A stretch of 64,000 nt of DNA from Chloroflexota bacterium (GTDB taxonomy: Bacteria > Chloroflexota > Limnocylindria > Limnocylindrales > CSP1-4). The position numbers and the translations under genes were made by a program. Below are positions 18,306 through 28,156 of this stretch, one piece after another. The notes below the pieces were generated by a model. That model was not told the DNA's origin. It was given only the letters and a program-made list of their open reading frames with translations, and did not search any database. The stretch is taken from NCBI GenBank assembly GCA_947475545.1, contig CANJLL010000004.1:62001-126000 (forward strand). Direction: 5' to 3'. How positions within the stretch are numbered: position 1 is the stretch's first letter; each line of letters opens with the position of its first letter.

Positions 18306-18923
18306 ATGCCAGCCCATGACCATCGCACTCACACCCATCGCGCCGAAGTCGGCGACGTCCTGGCGTTCGTCAATACCGCCGGCCCGATTCGGGTCGACGA
18401 GCTGCCGGACGACGCGCATGTGCTCGCCTGGCTGATCGGCCGGGGTCTCGTGCATCCAGATCACCGTCGGCTCCCGTCCAGCCGGGACATCGCCAGCCGG
18501 GCCCATCACCTGCGCACCGCCCTGCGTGGGCTCTTCGCCGCGACGACTGGGCACCGCCCACCCGAGACTGCTGTGCTGGCGGACATCAACCGCGCCCTCC
18601 GCGTGGTCGCGCCGATCGAGCTGATCGCCAGCCCGGACGGCTTCGCGGTCGGCCACCGGCACCTGGGCGACCCTGTCGACGACGCACTGGGCCGCCTTGC
18701 CCAGGTGATCCTCCGGGCCGTCACCGACGGCGAGGTTGGGCGTCTGCGGCTGTGCGCCAACCACCGATGCCAGGGTGCGTTCCGCGACGCCAGCCGGGCC
18801 GGGACGAGGCTCTGGTGCGACATGACGCGTTGCGGCAACCGGGCCAAGGCGGATCGTCATCGGGCCAAGGCGCGCGGCGTCGTCGCTCAGCCGAGCGCGG
18901 CACCATACCCACGGACCACCTAG
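18306..18923 (+). CDS. ABATE/CGNR zinc-finger transcriptional regulator
   Basis: This is a 205-aa protein. The N-terminal ABATE domain (about 15-140) ends in a helix GRLAQVILRAVTDG. It is followed by the C-terminal CGNR zinc finger: CANHRCQGAF, then RLWCDMTRCGNRAKADRHRA, with the CGNR signature intact. Family members are predicted stress- or ligand-responsive DNA-binding proteins. The start at 18306 lies 21 bp right of the divergent promoter palindrome. Autoregulation and control of the divergent small membrane protein are therefore likely, though inferred from arrangement only. Confidence 0.88.
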   Translation: MPAHDHRTHTHRAEVGDVLAFVNTAGPIRVDELPDDAHVLAWLIGRGLVHPDHRRLPSSRDIASRAHHLRTALRGLFAATTGHRPPETAVLADINRALRVVAPIELIASPDGFAVGHRHLGDPVDDALGRLAQVILRAVTDGEVGRLRLCANHRCQGAFRDASRAGTRLWCDMTRCGNRAKADRHRAKARGVVAQPSAAPYPRTT

Positions 18924-19022
18924 ACCGGGCGATGTGCCGGGCGAGCCGGCGCATGGTTGGCGGATGGCGCGACTGGTTGACAGTCGGCGGGACAGGCAGG
19001 ATACTGCCGTTTGGCGGTCGCA

Positions 19023-19046
19023 CCTAAATCGACCAGCACTATTAGG
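19023..19046. promoter_or_regulatory. inverted repeat upstream of hipB
   Basis: CCTAA (19023-19027) and TTAGG (19042-19046) are inverted with a 14-bp gap, seven bases before the hipB start. HipB proteins repress their own operons through inverted repeats at this position. The arms are short, so chance is possible. Confidence 0.35.
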
Positions 19047-19052
19047 CATGCT

Positions 19053-19373
19053 ATGGGCATCATGACGATCGACGAGCTCGAGGCGACTCTCGGCGAACAG
19101 GTTCGGCGGTCGCGCATCGCCCAGGACCTCGGTCAGGCGGAGCTCGCGCAACTCGCCGATGTCTCCATCCGGGCGCTCGGCAATCTCGAGCGCGGGCGGG
19201 GCTCGTCGGTGGCGACGCTCATCGCGCTGGTGCGCGCCCTCGGCCGGACGACCTGGCTGGAAGATCTGGCACCCGCTGCCCAGGTGTCGCCGATGCAGAT
19301 GCTGCGGACCAGCCGTCGCTCCCCGGAGCGGACTCGTGTCCGACACGCGCGCACCCAGGTCCGGCCTCGGTGA
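19053..19373 (+). CDS. hipB: HipB-like helix-turn-helix antitoxin
   Basis: This is a 106-aa XRE-family protein. The helix-turn-helix spans about residues 12-65: LGEQVRRSRIAQDLGQAELA, then QLADVSIRALGNLERGRGSS, then VATLIALVRALG. The C-terminal tail is arginine-rich. ATG at 19053 or 19065 would serve; 19053 is listed. The stop overlaps the hipA GTG as GTGA. Antitoxin-first order and coupling are those of hipBA modules, where HipB binds HipA and represses the operon. Confidence 0.85.
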   Translation: MGIMTIDELEATLGEQVRRSRIAQDLGQAELAQLADVSIRALGNLERGRGSSVATLIALVRALGRTTWLEDLAPAAQVSPMQMLRTSRRSPERTRVRHARTQVRPR

Positions 19374-20695
19374 CCTACCGGCCGGTCAACCTGATCGAGG
19401 TGCTGTGCTGGGGGGCGACCGTGGGCGCCGTGGCCCTTGACCCAGGAACCGGCTTCTACGCCTTCGAGTACGACCCGGGCTGGGTCCGGCGGCGCATCGA
19501 GCTCTCGCCCGTCAACCTCCCGGCCGGCGGCCGGGTCTTCGTGTTCCCGGACCTCTCCCCCGACACGTGGCTGCGCCTGCCGGCGATGCTGGCGGACTCC
19601 CTGCCCGACGCCTTCGGCAACGCCCTGACCAACGCCTACCTGGCCGCCGAAGGCGTGCCCGCCGACCGGATCACGCCGCTGGATCGGCTGGCGTACCTGG
19701 GCCGCCGGGGCATCGGGGCCCTGGAGTTCAGGCCGGCCCGCGGCCCGCAGACCAGGAAGTCCACGGCCATCGAGCTGGGGGAGCTGGTGCTGGCCGCGCG
19801 CGCCACCCTGTCGGGCCACATCGACACGGAGGCCGGGATCACCGACGCCCTGGCTCACCTCATCGCCGTCGGGACGTCCGCCGGCGGCGCCAGGGCCAAG
19901 GCCGTGATCGCGCTGAACCCGGAGACCGGGGAGATCCGCTCCGGCCAGGTGCCCGCGGATCCCGGGTTCGAGCACTGGCTGCTGAAGCTGGACGGCGTCG
20001 GCGGCGACCAGGACCTGGGCACTCGCCGGCACTACGGTCGGATCGAATACGCCTACTACCGGATGGCGGTCGCGGCCGGCATCCAGATGAGCGACTCCCG
20101 GCTCCTGGAGGAGGGTGGTCGGGCCCACTTCCTGACGAAGCGGTTCGACCGCGGTGCCGACGGCGCCAAGGTCCACGTCCAGTCGCTGTGCGCGCTGGCC
20201 CACCTCGACTACCGGCTCATCGGGGCGCACGACTATGCGCAGCTGTTCGGGACCATGGATCGCCTGGGCCTGGGGCCGGCCAGCCGGGCCGAAGCCTATC
20301 GGCGCATGGTCTTCAACGTGGCCGCCGCCAACTGCGACGACCACACCAAGAACTTCGCGTTCGTCCTGCCGCAGGACGGCGCGTGGGCGCTTTCGCCGGC
20401 GTACGACGTGACGCACGCGCACGCCCCCTCGAGCAGATGGACGCGCCAGCACCTCATGGCGGTCAACGGCAAGAGCTCCCTGATCGACCGCGACGACGTG
20501 CGCGAGGTGGGCGATCGGTTCGCGGTTCCCGGGGCGTCACGCATCGTGGACGAGGTGCTCGACGCCGTGGCCGGCTGGCCGACGTTCGCCGGCCAGGCAC
20601 GGGTTCCAACGGACACGGCCGACGTGATCGCCGCGCACATCGCCGCGTGGTCGGCCCCGCTGGAGGCCGCGGCCCGACCACCTCGCCGGGCCTGA
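19370..20695 (+). CDS. hipA: HipA-family serine/threonine kinase toxin
   Basis: This is a 441-aa protein with a GTG start overlapping hipB. The N-terminal subdomain holds LPAMLADSLPDAFGNALTNA and DRLAYLGRRGIGALEF, typical of HipA. The kinase core has WLLKLDG (ATP-binding lysine), LTKRFDR, the catalytic loop NCDDHTKNFAF and the metal-binding SPAYDVTHAH. HipA proteins phosphorylate an aminoacyl-tRNA synthetase (GltX in E. coli) and cause persistence; the target here is unknown. The glycine-rich GTSAGGARAKA segment corresponds to the P-loop-like region carrying the autophosphorylated serine in HipA. All core motifs look intact. Confidence 0.92.
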   Translation: MTYRPVNLIEVLCWGATVGAVALDPGTGFYAFEYDPGWVRRRIELSPVNLPAGGRVFVFPDLSPDTWLRLPAMLADSLPDAFGNALTNAYLAAEGVPADRITPLDRLAYLGRRGIGALEFRPARGPQTRKSTAIELGELVLAARATLSGHIDTEAGITDALAHLIAVGTSAGGARAKAVIALNPETGEIRSGQVPADPGFEHWLLKLDGVGGDQDLGTRRHYGRIEYAYYRMAVAAGIQMSDSRLLEEGGRAHFLTKRFDRGADGAKVHVQSLCALAHLDYRLIGAHDYAQLFGTMDRLGLGPASRAEAYRRMVFNVAAANCDDHTKNFAFVLPQDGAWALSPAYDVTHAHAPSSRWTRQHLMAVNGKSSLIDRDDVREVGDRFAVPGASRIVDEVLDAVAGWPTFAGQARVPTDTADVIAAHIAAWSAPLEAAARPPRRA

Positions 20696-20741
20696 GACGG
20701 GCCCGGCCGCCCAGGCCGTACCTCGGCCCGGAGGTTGGGCT

Positions 20742-21506
20742 TCAGCCGGCGTGGGCCGGGCCCTGACCCGGGATGATCCACGTTCGGCGCACGACCCCGT
20801 TAAGCCAGAGCCCCAGGACGAGCGCGCCGACCGCCGGGATCAACGCCCAGGCCGCCCAGACGACGAGCGCCACCAGGACGACCATTCGCAGCTCCGCAAA
20901 GGCGTCCGGGCCCAGCGCCGTTGCGAGCCGCGCTGCCAGGGCGTCAGTGCTGTCGGCGAGCTCCAGCAGGGAGGCAGCGTTGGCCTTGAGCGCCGTCTCG
21001 CTGCCGGCGAGGCCGTCCGCGGCCAGCGACAGCCGCGTGTCGAGGCCATTGAGGCTGGTGCCGACCCGTCCGATCGCATCCGCCGGCGATGCCAACGGCG
21101 CCAGGCCGAAGATGCTCACGACCCGGAGCTGCGATTCGAAGGCCACGAGGTCCGCGCGGACCTCCGTCATGGTGGTCGCGGCGGACGAGACTGCCTGCGC
21201 CGACTGGTCGACGGTGGTCCCGAACGACTGCGCGCTGCGGGCCGCGTCACGGAGCGCCAGCGCGGCGAGGTTGATCGTGGACGTGAGGTGCGCGGCGGTC
21301 GCCTCGGCGTTCCCGTCCAGTGACTCGATCCGCCCGCCGGCCCAGGCGAGCGCGCCGACGCCGATGATGGCTGAGAGCAATCCGGCAATCCCGTAGAGGA
21401 CCAGCCAACGCGCCAGCCAGAGCAGGCTGGAGCGAAGTCCGGCCAGCCCGGACGCGTCCGCGGCCGAAGGAGCCGTTCCCGGCGTGATCGCCGCGCTGGT
21501 CGTCAT
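20742..21506 (-). CDS. membrane protein with two TM segments and a long extracytoplasmic helical region
   Basis: This is a 254-aa protein. The ATG at 21506 (MTTSAAIT) is preferred to the longer frame. A TM helix at about residues 32-60 (WLVLYGIAGLLSAIIGVGAL) and a second near the C-terminus (VVLVALVVWAAWALIPAVGA) flank about 130 residues rich in alanine, serine and leucine, with coiled-coil-like periodicity (STINLAALALRDAARSAQSF). This layout recalls sensor or tether proteins, but no known domain was recognised. It converges with hipA. Confidence 0.65.
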   Translation of the reverse strand: MTTSAAITPGTAPSAADASGLAGLRSSLLWLARWLVLYGIAGLLSAIIGVGALAWAGGRIESLDGNAEATAAHLTSTINLAALALRDAARSAQSFGTTVDQSAQAVSSAATTMTEVRADLVAFESQLRVVSIFGLAPLASPADAIGRVGTSLNGLDTRLSLAADGLAGSETALKANAASLLELADSTDALAARLATALGPDAFAELRMVVLVALVVWAAWALIPAVGALVLGLWLNGVVRRTWIIPGQGPAHAG

Positions 21507-21584
21507 GTCATGGCACTGCCTCGGGGCCAATCGTGCGCCCCGTTGGTCGGGAGCGCCAGTGCCGCGGTGCCAGTGCCGCGGGAC

Positions 21585-22436
21585 TTACGCCCCGACGGCG
21601 CCCCGAACCCAGGTCACGATGTCCTCCAGGACCGCCTCGGCCTGCGGCTCGTTATGCAGCTCGTGCGCGACCCCGTCGTAGACCCGGCGAGTGACGTGCG
21701 GGTGGCCGGCCAGCACCGCCGACGACTCCACCGGCACCAACCGGTCCAGGCCGCCGTGGACGACCAGCGTGGGGACGGGGATGTCGTCCAGCCGGGCGTT
21801 GACACGGGCCTGCTCGCGGAACGCCCGGAGCCCGAAGCCCACGCACGACTTGTGGTGGTTGAGCGGGTCGGCCAGGTAGTCCGTGCGGACGGCCGGGATG
21901 GACGACAGCGTGTCCGTGGCGATCCCGTTGGCGACCTGGAAGCGCGGGACGATGCGGCCCAGGACGTTGACAGCCAGGCGCTGCGCGGCGGGAATCGTGG
22001 CCGCCATCGCGGGCGCCGACAGCACCTGCGCATCCGGACGCGCGGCGCCCACGCGGTCCAGCGCGTAGCCCAGCACCAGCAGTCCGCCCAGCGAGTGCCC
22101 GTACATCAGGAGGGGCTGGCCGGGGTGCGATGCACGGATGGCCGCCACCCGCTCGGCGATGTCGTCGTGGAAGCGCGACCAGCGATCGACCCAGGCGCGG
22201 TCGCCACCCGACTGGCCGAACCCGCGCAGGTCGAGGGCGAAGGAGTCGATGCCGTCCTCCGCGAAGTGGCTGCCCACGTGCTCGTAGCGGCCGGAGTGTT
22301 CGGCCAGGCCGTGGACGATGAGCGCCGACGCCCAGGTCGTCGTGACCGCGGGCCAGTGGCGGGTGAAGATCTCGGTGCCGTCTGCGGCCCGGACCCGCTC
22401 GGTGACGGCCTGGACTGTCCCGGTGAGCACGCTCAC
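21585..22436 (-). CDS. alpha/beta hydrolase, monoacylglycerol-lipase-like
   Basis: This is a 283-aa protein. The GTG at 22436 is five bases after AGGAGG; the open frame extends further upstream without protein-like sequence. The oxyanion region ALIVHGLAEHSGRY, nucleophile elbow YGHSLGGLLVLG (Ser in GHSLG), acid LVVHGGLDRLVP and histidine YDGVAHELHNE form a complete catalytic set. DLRGFGQSGG follows the Hydrolase_4 (serine aminopeptidase S33) pattern of monoacylglycerol lipases and lysophospholipases. No signal peptide is seen, so it is likely cytoplasmic. The lipid substrate is inferred from family. Confidence 0.9.
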   Translation of the reverse strand: MSVLTGTVQAVTERVRAADGTEIFTRHWPAVTTTWASALIVHGLAEHSGRYEHVGSHFAEDGIDSFALDLRGFGQSGGDRAWVDRWSRFHDDIAERVAAIRASHPGQPLLMYGHSLGGLLVLGYALDRVGAARPDAQVLSAPAMAATIPAAQRLAVNVLGRIVPRFQVANGIATDTLSSIPAVRTDYLADPLNHHKSCVGFGLRAFREQARVNARLDDIPVPTLVVHGGLDRLVPVESSAVLAGHPHVTRRVYDGVAHELHNEPQAEAVLEDIVTWVRGAVGA

Positions 22437-22709
22437 GGCCGCCTCCTGTTCCACGCCTGGGTGTCCGGCCATGGCCATGCGGCACCGCTGCACCCGGGTC
22501 GTGGTGGTCCCGTGCATGATGCCACCGCGGGACACGGCGCCGCTGCAGCAGCACGGGTGTCGCGACGGCAGGCGATCCGTCACCCGGCGGAACCCTCCAG
22601 CGGATACCTTGCGTGCCATGGATCCACGCGACGACGTCCATCCGCACGCTCCCGGCCCGGTCGGCCCGGTTGGAATCCCCCGGACCCAGACCCGTTCGAG
22701 GCCGGGCTG

Positions 22710-23471
22710 ATGGGCGCCGGGGGTCGATCCAGGATCGCCCGGGCGATGGCCCTCGGGGCCGCCGCGGCCCTGGTCGCGTGGGGCTGTGCGTCCGCGCCGA
22801 TCGCCACCGGGGTGGGCACGAGTGCGTCGTCCGGAGCCGATGCCACGCCCGGCGGCGCCACCGGATTGTCGCCGGGCGTGGGCCGAACCTTCCGGGCGGA
22901 GGTCTGGGCCGACAACTGGTTCGCCCTGTACACCAACGGGCGCCTCGTTGGCCAGGACTCGGTGCCCATCACCACCGAGCGCTCGTTCAACGCAGAGACC
23001 ATCACCTTCGAGGCGACGTACCCGCTCACGATCGCGATGGTGACGCGCGACTACATGGCGACCGACAGCGGCCTCGAGTACATCGGGACGAGTCGCCAGC
23101 AGATCGGCGACGGCGGCTTCATCGCGCAGGTGTGGGACGTCAGCACTGGGAGGGTCGTGGCGGCTACGGGGCCGCGATGGCGCGGCCTGGTGATCCAGCG
23201 GGCCCCGCTGAACCCGGCCTGCGCGACGGCGGCGAACCCGGCCACGGCCTGCCGGTCGGAATCGGTTGCCGAGCCCGCGGGCTGGCAGGCCGCCGGGTTC
23301 GACGACTCGGCATGGCCGACGGCGACCGTCTACACCGCCGCCCAGGTGGGCGCCAAGGAGGGGTACGACACCATCCGCTGGGATGCGTCGGCCAGCCTGA
23401 TCTGGGGCACGGACCTGAAGCTCGACAACATCATCCTCTGGCGCTGGATGGTGGCGGCCCCACCGTCCTGA
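22710..23471 (+). CDS. secreted or lipid-anchored protein with galactose-binding-like fold
   Basis: This is a 253-aa protein. The N-terminus RSRIARAMALGAAAALVAWGC is a signal peptide with a near-lipobox (AWGC; tryptophan at -2 is unusual), followed by a Ser/Thr/Gly linker. The mature domain begins VWADNWFALYTNGRLVGQD and ends FDDSAWPTATVYTAAQVG plus a tryptophan-rich strand, a pattern common to galactose-binding-like or carbohydrate-binding beta-sandwich domains. Two cysteines in NPACATAANPATACRS may pair. The function is unknown; it probably acts at the cell surface. It is divergent from the lipase gene. Confidence 0.6.
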   Translation: MGAGGRSRIARAMALGAAAALVAWGCASAPIATGVGTSASSGADATPGGATGLSPGVGRTFRAEVWADNWFALYTNGRLVGQDSVPITTERSFNAETITFEATYPLTIAMVTRDYMATDSGLEYIGTSRQQIGDGGFIAQVWDVSTGRVVAATGPRWRGLVIQRAPLNPACATAANPATACRSESVAEPAGWQAAGFDDSAWPTATVYTAAQVGAKEGYDTIRWDASASLIWGTDLKLDNIILWRWMVAAPPS

Positions 23472-23499
23472 GGCCCGGCAGCGGGCGCGGCTGTACTGC

Positions 23500-24012
23500 T
23501 CAACCCCGGAGCGTCGTCCCCAGGGCCGGCCGGAGGAGCGCCTGTACCGCGTCCAGCTTCGGGGCCTCACCCACCGTGAAGAGCTGCCAGTCGCGGTCGC
23601 GTGCGGCCAGGTGCACCAGCACCCAGCGGGTGGGCGGACCATCCTGGTCGAAGTCCTCGTGGTAGATGGCCTCGGCCAACTGCAGGTCCGCGGCGGTCAC
23701 GACCACGTTGCCCGGCGTCTCAGCGACGAGGGCCTCCGCGGCCATGGCCAGGTAGTGCTGCCCGACGGGCACCTTGGGCTTGCCGCCGAAGAGCCGGCCA
23801 AGCCCGCCGCCGCCACCGGTGGCCGCCTCCACGGCCCTGGTGCGCTGCGCGATGATCAGCCGACGGTCCGTGGCCACCAGCGTGTAGCGAGGCGCCCGGA
23901 ACCCGCCGCCTTGCACGTCGAGATAGCCCAGCACGCGCTCCTGGCCCATGACCCACCGCCGGTTGGCAGGGACGCCGGGGTCATAATCGCCGCTGGGCAC
24001 GGTGGCCGACAC
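23500..24012 (-). CDS. conserved-looking hypothetical protein, PH-like strand pattern
   Basis: This is a 170-aa protein with a GTG start. RYTLVATDRRLIIAQRTRAV resembles the strand pattern of bacterial PH-domain and YokE-type proteins, which read as "value, ATDRRL, I". A glycine-rich insert (GGGGGLGRLFGG) and a C-terminal DWQLFTVGEAPKLDAVQALL follow. No signal or membrane helix was seen. The function is unknown. Its 3' end faces the secreted protein gene 28 bp away. Confidence 0.6.
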   Translation of the reverse strand: MSATVPSGDYDPGVPANRRWVMGQERVLGYLDVQGGGFRAPRYTLVATDRRLIIAQRTRAVEAATGGGGGLGRLFGGKPKVPVGQHYLAMAAEALVAETPGNVVVTAADLQLAEAIYHEDFDQDGPPTRWVLVHLAARDRDWQLFTVGEAPKLDAVQALLRPALGTTLRG

Positions 24013-24423
24013 GGGAGTTGGTCACCTTCGGCCATGTCCCGCGGCCCGAACTCCGCGGCCCGAGGCCGGCTCGGCGGCCCGCGCCCGCGGCGAGGTCGCG
24101 GGCCCACGCTCACAGCGTTCGACCGCCGCGGGGCACCATCGCGATGGTCGCGGCACACACGCACGCGGTCCACAAGACCGTGGTGGCCTGCTCGGGTTGA
24201 GACCCGTCGACCGGCGATCAGCCGCGCACCCGGCGCCTCCGGCTCGTCGGCAGACCGACATCGCCATCACGCGCATACTCGCTGCGGCTCCTCCGTTTCC
24301 CGGAGGGGCCGTTTCTTCGACCGAATCGAACCGACGTGGACGGGCGTCGAGGGGCCCGGGCATGCGTCGACCCCGCCCTGCGGGGCCTGTGGCGTCCTGG
24401 TTGGGCGCGAGGACCTCAGCCCG
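24013..24423. other. intergenic region with one terminator-like hairpin
   Basis: No gene is supported in these 410 bases. The only clear structure is CGGCTCCTCCG-TTTC-CCGGAGGGGCCG (24285-24311) followed by TTTCTT, which looks like a plus-strand Rho-independent terminator without an obvious upstream plus-strand gene. A small untranslated RNA ending there is possible but not shown. Confidence 0.4.
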
Positions 24424-26181
24424 TCAGGGGCAGGCCGGGTTCGCGACCCGGTAGACGTACAGCGGCAAGGGCGGGCCCACAAGGTCGAACTGGCGATACG
24501 CCGCGACGTCGCCCGCGAGCAGCGTGTATCCGGTGCGACTGAGCTGGCTCGACGAGACCACCGCGCACGCGACGAACGACGGCCACCAGCCCGTGTACCA
24601 GAGAGTCCCCGGTTTGGCCTCCCCGTTGACGACGACGGGTCCCGTCGCATACGTGCCGACCCACTCGCTGCCGGCATCGATCGTCTCCGGGGGGATGCCC
24701 TGCGCGGCGGCCTCTCCGGCCATCCGCCAGCGAGCGACAGAGAAGGCGTTGGAGTTGAAGAGCACCGCGAGGGCCAGGAGACCAAGCCCGGTCAGCAACA
24801 CCGCCGACGCGGCCATCGCGCCCACGAGCGCGCGACCCGACGATACCGCCCCGGGCGAGGCCCCGGGCGGCATCCCGGCGGCGGGCTCGGCGGCAGGCTG
24901 CTCGGCAGGTGGCCGAGCCAGGAGCAGGGCGCCGGCGGCAGGGATCAGTGGCCAGAGATAGCGATCGAACATCGAGTACGCGAGGCAGAAGACCACAAGG
25001 CCCGCGACGGTGAATGCGACGAAGGCGGCCAGGAGGCCAGCGGGCGAGCCCAGCCAGGCAAGCACACGCACCCTCGACGCGCCGCCCGACCGGATCAGCG
25101 CGCCCACGATCCCGGTGACGACGCCTGGCACCACCACCGTCGCCACCAGGCCGAACGCCTGGACGGCGTGCCACACCATGAGGGGGTAGAGCGCCGGACG
25201 GCCCCCCGTCAGGGCACCGCTCCCGGAGGTGCCGAAGTCTGCGAACAGGTTGCCGATGAACAGGCGCGGCAGGCTGCCGTTCGTCAGCACGGAGACCAGC
25301 GGCCCCCATGCGATCGCGAGACCCACGAGCACGCCGGGCAGCAGGTCTCGCCGCCAGACCCGGCCCCGCCACACCACAAACGCCAGGACCGTGGCGGGGA
25401 CCAGCGCGAAGGCGAGCGTCGTGACCGACTGCTGGAGGCGGATCCAGCCGGCCTTGAGGTCGAGCGGGGCCGTGGACTCCACGGGGAGCCGCGCCGCCGC
25501 CAGGTGGATGACTGCCGTCGCGATGAGGACGGCGGCACCGGCGGCCAGGCAGGTGCGGACGTAGCGGCGGTCGGCGGCGGCCAGCATGACCAGCACGGCC
25601 ACGGGGGCGGCGAGATCGAACTCGCGGATGCTGATGCCGAAGCAGCCCGCGATCATGGATGCCGCGAGCAGGCGCCACCGGACGGGCGCTGGCTCGGCGG
25701 CGGGGCCGCGCGCCGCCACGGCCGCGGCACCCAGCTCCAGGCAGAGGAAGGCCATCGCGAAGGCCGGCACGTCGGTCATGAACGACGTCGTGTTGATCGT
25801 GAACCCCGGGAACAGGACCAACGTGAGCACAGTGACCACGGCCGGCCCAGGATCCACGACGCGCCGGACCAGGCGATAGGCGGCGACCAGGCCAACGCAA
25901 GCCAGCGCGGCGGTCATCAGGCCGAAGGCCCATGGCGCGCCGTCCGACAGCCACAGGAGCGGCTGGACCGCGAGCACCTGCCCGACCAGCGACGTGACTG
26001 CTGCAGCAGGCTGGATGTGCCCGTCGCGATAGAAGCCGAGGGCCGTGCGCCGGTAGTCCCAGTCGTCGTTGTGCGGGATCCCGAGGGCGCCCGACGTCAG
26101 CGCGAGCACGAGCGGCAGGCCCACGGCGAGCGCCAGGATGGCCGCAAGCGAACGGCCGTCGCGGCCAGACACGAACGTCAC
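24424..26181 (-). CDS. multi-pass membrane protein, GT-C glycosyltransferase-like
   Basis: This is a protein of about 585 aa with some 11 to 12 hydrophobic segments. The first loop after TM1 carries [14 protein letters not shown], the acidic Asp-Asp/Trp pattern typical of dolichyl- or polyprenyl-phosphate sugar-dependent GT-C transferases (PMT/ArnT type). [13 protein letters not shown] near TM10 also fits. The C-terminal 110 residues are extracytoplasmic ([13 protein letters not shown] through [12 protein letters not shown]). AAGGAGG lies just before GTG codons at 26181 and 26172; the exact start is unsure. Donor and acceptor are unknown; cell-envelope glycosylation is inferred. Confidence 0.7.
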   Translation of the reverse strand: MTFVSGRDGRSLAAILALAVGLPLVLALTSGALGIPHNDDWDYRRTALGFYRDGHIQPAAAVTSLVGQVLAVQPLLWLSDGAPWAFGLMTAALACVGLVAAYRLVRRVVDPGPAVVTVLTLVLFPGFTINTTSFMTDVPAFAMAFLCLELGAAAVAARGPAAEPAPVRWRLLAASMIAGCFGISIREFDLAAPVAVLVMLAAADRRYVRTCLAAGAAVLIATAVIHLAAARLPVESTAPLDLKAGWIRLQQSVTTLAFALVPATVLAFVVWRGRVWRRDLLPGVLVGLAIAWGPLVSVLTNGSLPRLFIGNLFADFGTSGSGALTGGRPALYPLMVWHAVQAFGLVATVVVPGVVTGIVGALIRSGGASRVRVLAWLGSPAGLLAAFVAFTVAGLVVFCLAYSMFDRYLWPLIPAAGALLLARPPAEQPAAEPAAGMPPGASPGAVSSGRALVGAMAASAVLLTGLGLLALAVLFNSNAFSVARWRMAGEAAAQGIPPETIDAGSEWVGTYATGPVVVNGEAKPGTLWYTGWWPSFVACAVVSSSQLSRTGYTLLAGDVAAYRQFDLVGPPLPLYVYRVANPACP

Positions 26182-26315
26182 ACTCCTCCTTGCGGCACGG
26201 CCCGGACGATCAGGCAGCATCCGCGCACGAAGCCATCCCGGGCCGGCCCCAGTATCGGCGGTCCGGCAACCCGGGGGGCGGCAAGGTGGTCACCCAATCC
26301 GCTACCCTCCAACGC

Positions 26316-28025
26316 ATGACCGATGCGGTGCCCGCGCAGGGCCGTCCAACCACGCCCGCGCCCCTGTCCGAGCGCGGCGACTTCATCCGCGAGATCGTCG
26401 CCGCGGACCTCCGCGATGGCCGCCGCACGGAGATCGTCACCCGGTTTCCGCCGGAGCCCAACGGCTACCTCCACATCGGCCACGCCAAGGCCATCTGCCT
26501 CAACTTCGGCATCGCGCGGGAGTTCGGCGGCCGCTGCCACCTCCGGTTCGACGACACCAACCCGGTCAGGGAGGAGCAGGAGTACATCGACGCCATCCAG
26601 GCCGACGTGCGCTGGCTGGGCTTCGACTGGGGCGAGCACCTCCACTACGCCTCCGACTACTTCGAGCAGTTGTATGCGTGGGCGCAGGACCTGATCCGCC
26701 AGGGCAAGGCCTACGTCGACGACCTGACCGCCGACCAGATCCGCGACCATCGCGGCACCCTGACCGAGCCAGGCCGTCCCTCCCCCTTCCGCGAGCGCAC
26801 GCCAGCACAGAGCCTGGATCTCTTCGAGCGGATGCGGCAGGGCGACTTCGACGACGGCGCGCGCGTCCTGCGGGCGATGATCGACATGGCCTCGCCCAAC
26901 ATCAACCTCCGCGACCCCGTCCTGTACCGGATCATCCGCGCCTCCCACCAGCGGACCGGCGACGCGTGGTGCATCTACCCCACCTATGACTTCGCGCACG
27001 GCCAGAGCGACGCCATCGAGGGCATCACCCACTCCCTGTGCACCCTCGAGTTCGAGATCCACCGCCCGCTGTATGACTGGCTCCTGGGCAACCTGCCCGT
27101 CCCCAGCCGCCCGCGCCAGATCGAGTTCGCCCGCCTCAACCTGACCCACACGGTCATGTCAAAGCGCATCCTCCACACGCTGGTCACCGAGGGCCATGTC
27201 CGCGGCTGGGACGACCCGCGCATGCCAACCATCTCGGGCCTTCGGCGACGCGGCTTCCCCGCTGCAGGGATCCGCGACTTCGTCGCCGAGGTGGGCATCG
27301 CCAAGGCCGACAGCGTCCACGAGGTGGCGATGCTGGAGCACAGCATCCGCGCCGTCCTCAACCGGACCGCGCCGCGCCGGCTGGCGGTCCTGGATCCCCT
27401 CAAGGTCGTAATCACCAACTACCCCGAGGGTCGATCGGAGGAGATGGAGGTCGTCAACAACCCGGAGGACCCCGGCGCCGGGACGCGCCAGGTGCCCTTC
27501 GGGCGCGAGCTGTGGATCGAGCGTGATGACTTCCAGGAAGTCCCGCCGCCCAAGTTCTTCCGCCTCGCGCCCGGGCGGGAGGTCCGGCTGCGCGCCGCCT
27601 ACTTCATCGCCTGCCAGGACGTCGTGAAGGACGCGGATGGCACCATCACGGAGCTGCGGTGCACCTACGACCCGGCCACGAAGGGCGGGGACTCCCCGGA
27701 CGGCCGACGGCCCAAGGCAACGCTCCATTGGGTCTCCGCCGCGGATGCCATCGAGGCGCAGGTCCGCCTGTACGACCACCTCTTCACCCGTCCCGACCCG
27801 GGCGCCGAAGGCGATCTCTTCGCCGACCTGAACCCGGCGTCCGAGACGATCCTGGTGGGCTGCCGGCTGGAGCCTTCGTTGGCCGGGGCCGCTGCAGGCG
27901 AGACCGTCCAGTTCGAGCGCCTGGGCTACTTCTGCCCGGACCTGGATTCGCGCCCCGATGCACCGGTCTTCAACCGCACGATGACGCTCAAGGACAGCTG
28001 GGCGAAGGTGGCCGCAAAGGGCTGA
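26316..28025 (+). CDS. glnS: glutaminyl-tRNA synthetase
   Basis: This is a 569-aa class I synthetase that charges tRNA-Gln directly. HIGH motif: GYLHIGHAK (HIGH 53-56). KMSKS equivalent: [27 protein letters not shown], the [17 protein letters not shown] segment and the C-terminal anticodon-binding beta-barrels ([21 protein letters not shown]) separate GlnRS from GluRS. The ATG at 26316 gives the normal N-terminus. Length and motif set look complete. Having GlnRS means the organism need not rely on the GatCAB amidation route for Gln-tRNA. It is divergent from the membrane glycosyltransferase. Confidence 0.96.
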   Translation: MTDAVPAQGRPTTPAPLSERGDFIREIVAADLRDGRRTEIVTRFPPEPNGYLHIGHAKAICLNFGIAREFGGRCHLRFDDTNPVREEQEYIDAIQADVRWLGFDWGEHLHYASDYFEQLYAWAQDLIRQGKAYVDDLTADQIRDHRGTLTEPGRPSPFRERTPAQSLDLFERMRQGDFDDGARVLRAMIDMASPNINLRDPVLYRIIRASHQRTGDAWCIYPTYDFAHGQSDAIEGITHSLCTLEFEIHRPLYDWLLGNLPVPSRPRQIEFARLNLTHTVMSKRILHTLVTEGHVRGWDDPRMPTISGLRRRGFPAAGIRDFVAEVGIAKADSVHEVAMLEHSIRAVLNRTAPRRLAVLDPLKVVITNYPEGRSEEMEVVNNPEDPGAGTRQVPFGRELWIERDDFQEVPPPKFFRLAPGREVRLRAAYFIACQDVVKDADGTITELRCTYDPATKGGDSPDGRRPKATLHWVSAADAIEAQVRLYDHLFTRPDPGAEGDLFADLNPASETILVGCRLEPSLAGAAAGETVQFERLGYFCPDLDSRPDAPVFNRTMTLKDSWAKVAAKG

Positions 28026-28156
28026 GCATCAAGCCCCGTTGGGCCCCAACTTGACCGCGAGCCGCGCTACCGGCCACCATGGGGTCAACGCTGCGGGATC
28101 CGCCGCCGTGCGGCAGAATCACCGAACCACCTTTGAACCATCACAGGAGCACGTCA

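Noticed and set aside
23472-24423. A toxin-antitoxin or small RNA locus around the 170-aa gene
   Set aside because: No paired short genes, overlaps or recognisable TA domains were visible; only a lone hairpin remains, reported as such.
23611-26319. Plus-strand open frame of 902 codons opposite the membrane glycosyltransferase-like gene
   Set aside because: Extreme Arg/Gly/His/Gln composition with no hydrophobic or domain pattern. The minus-strand reading gives regular TM helices and a ribosome site.
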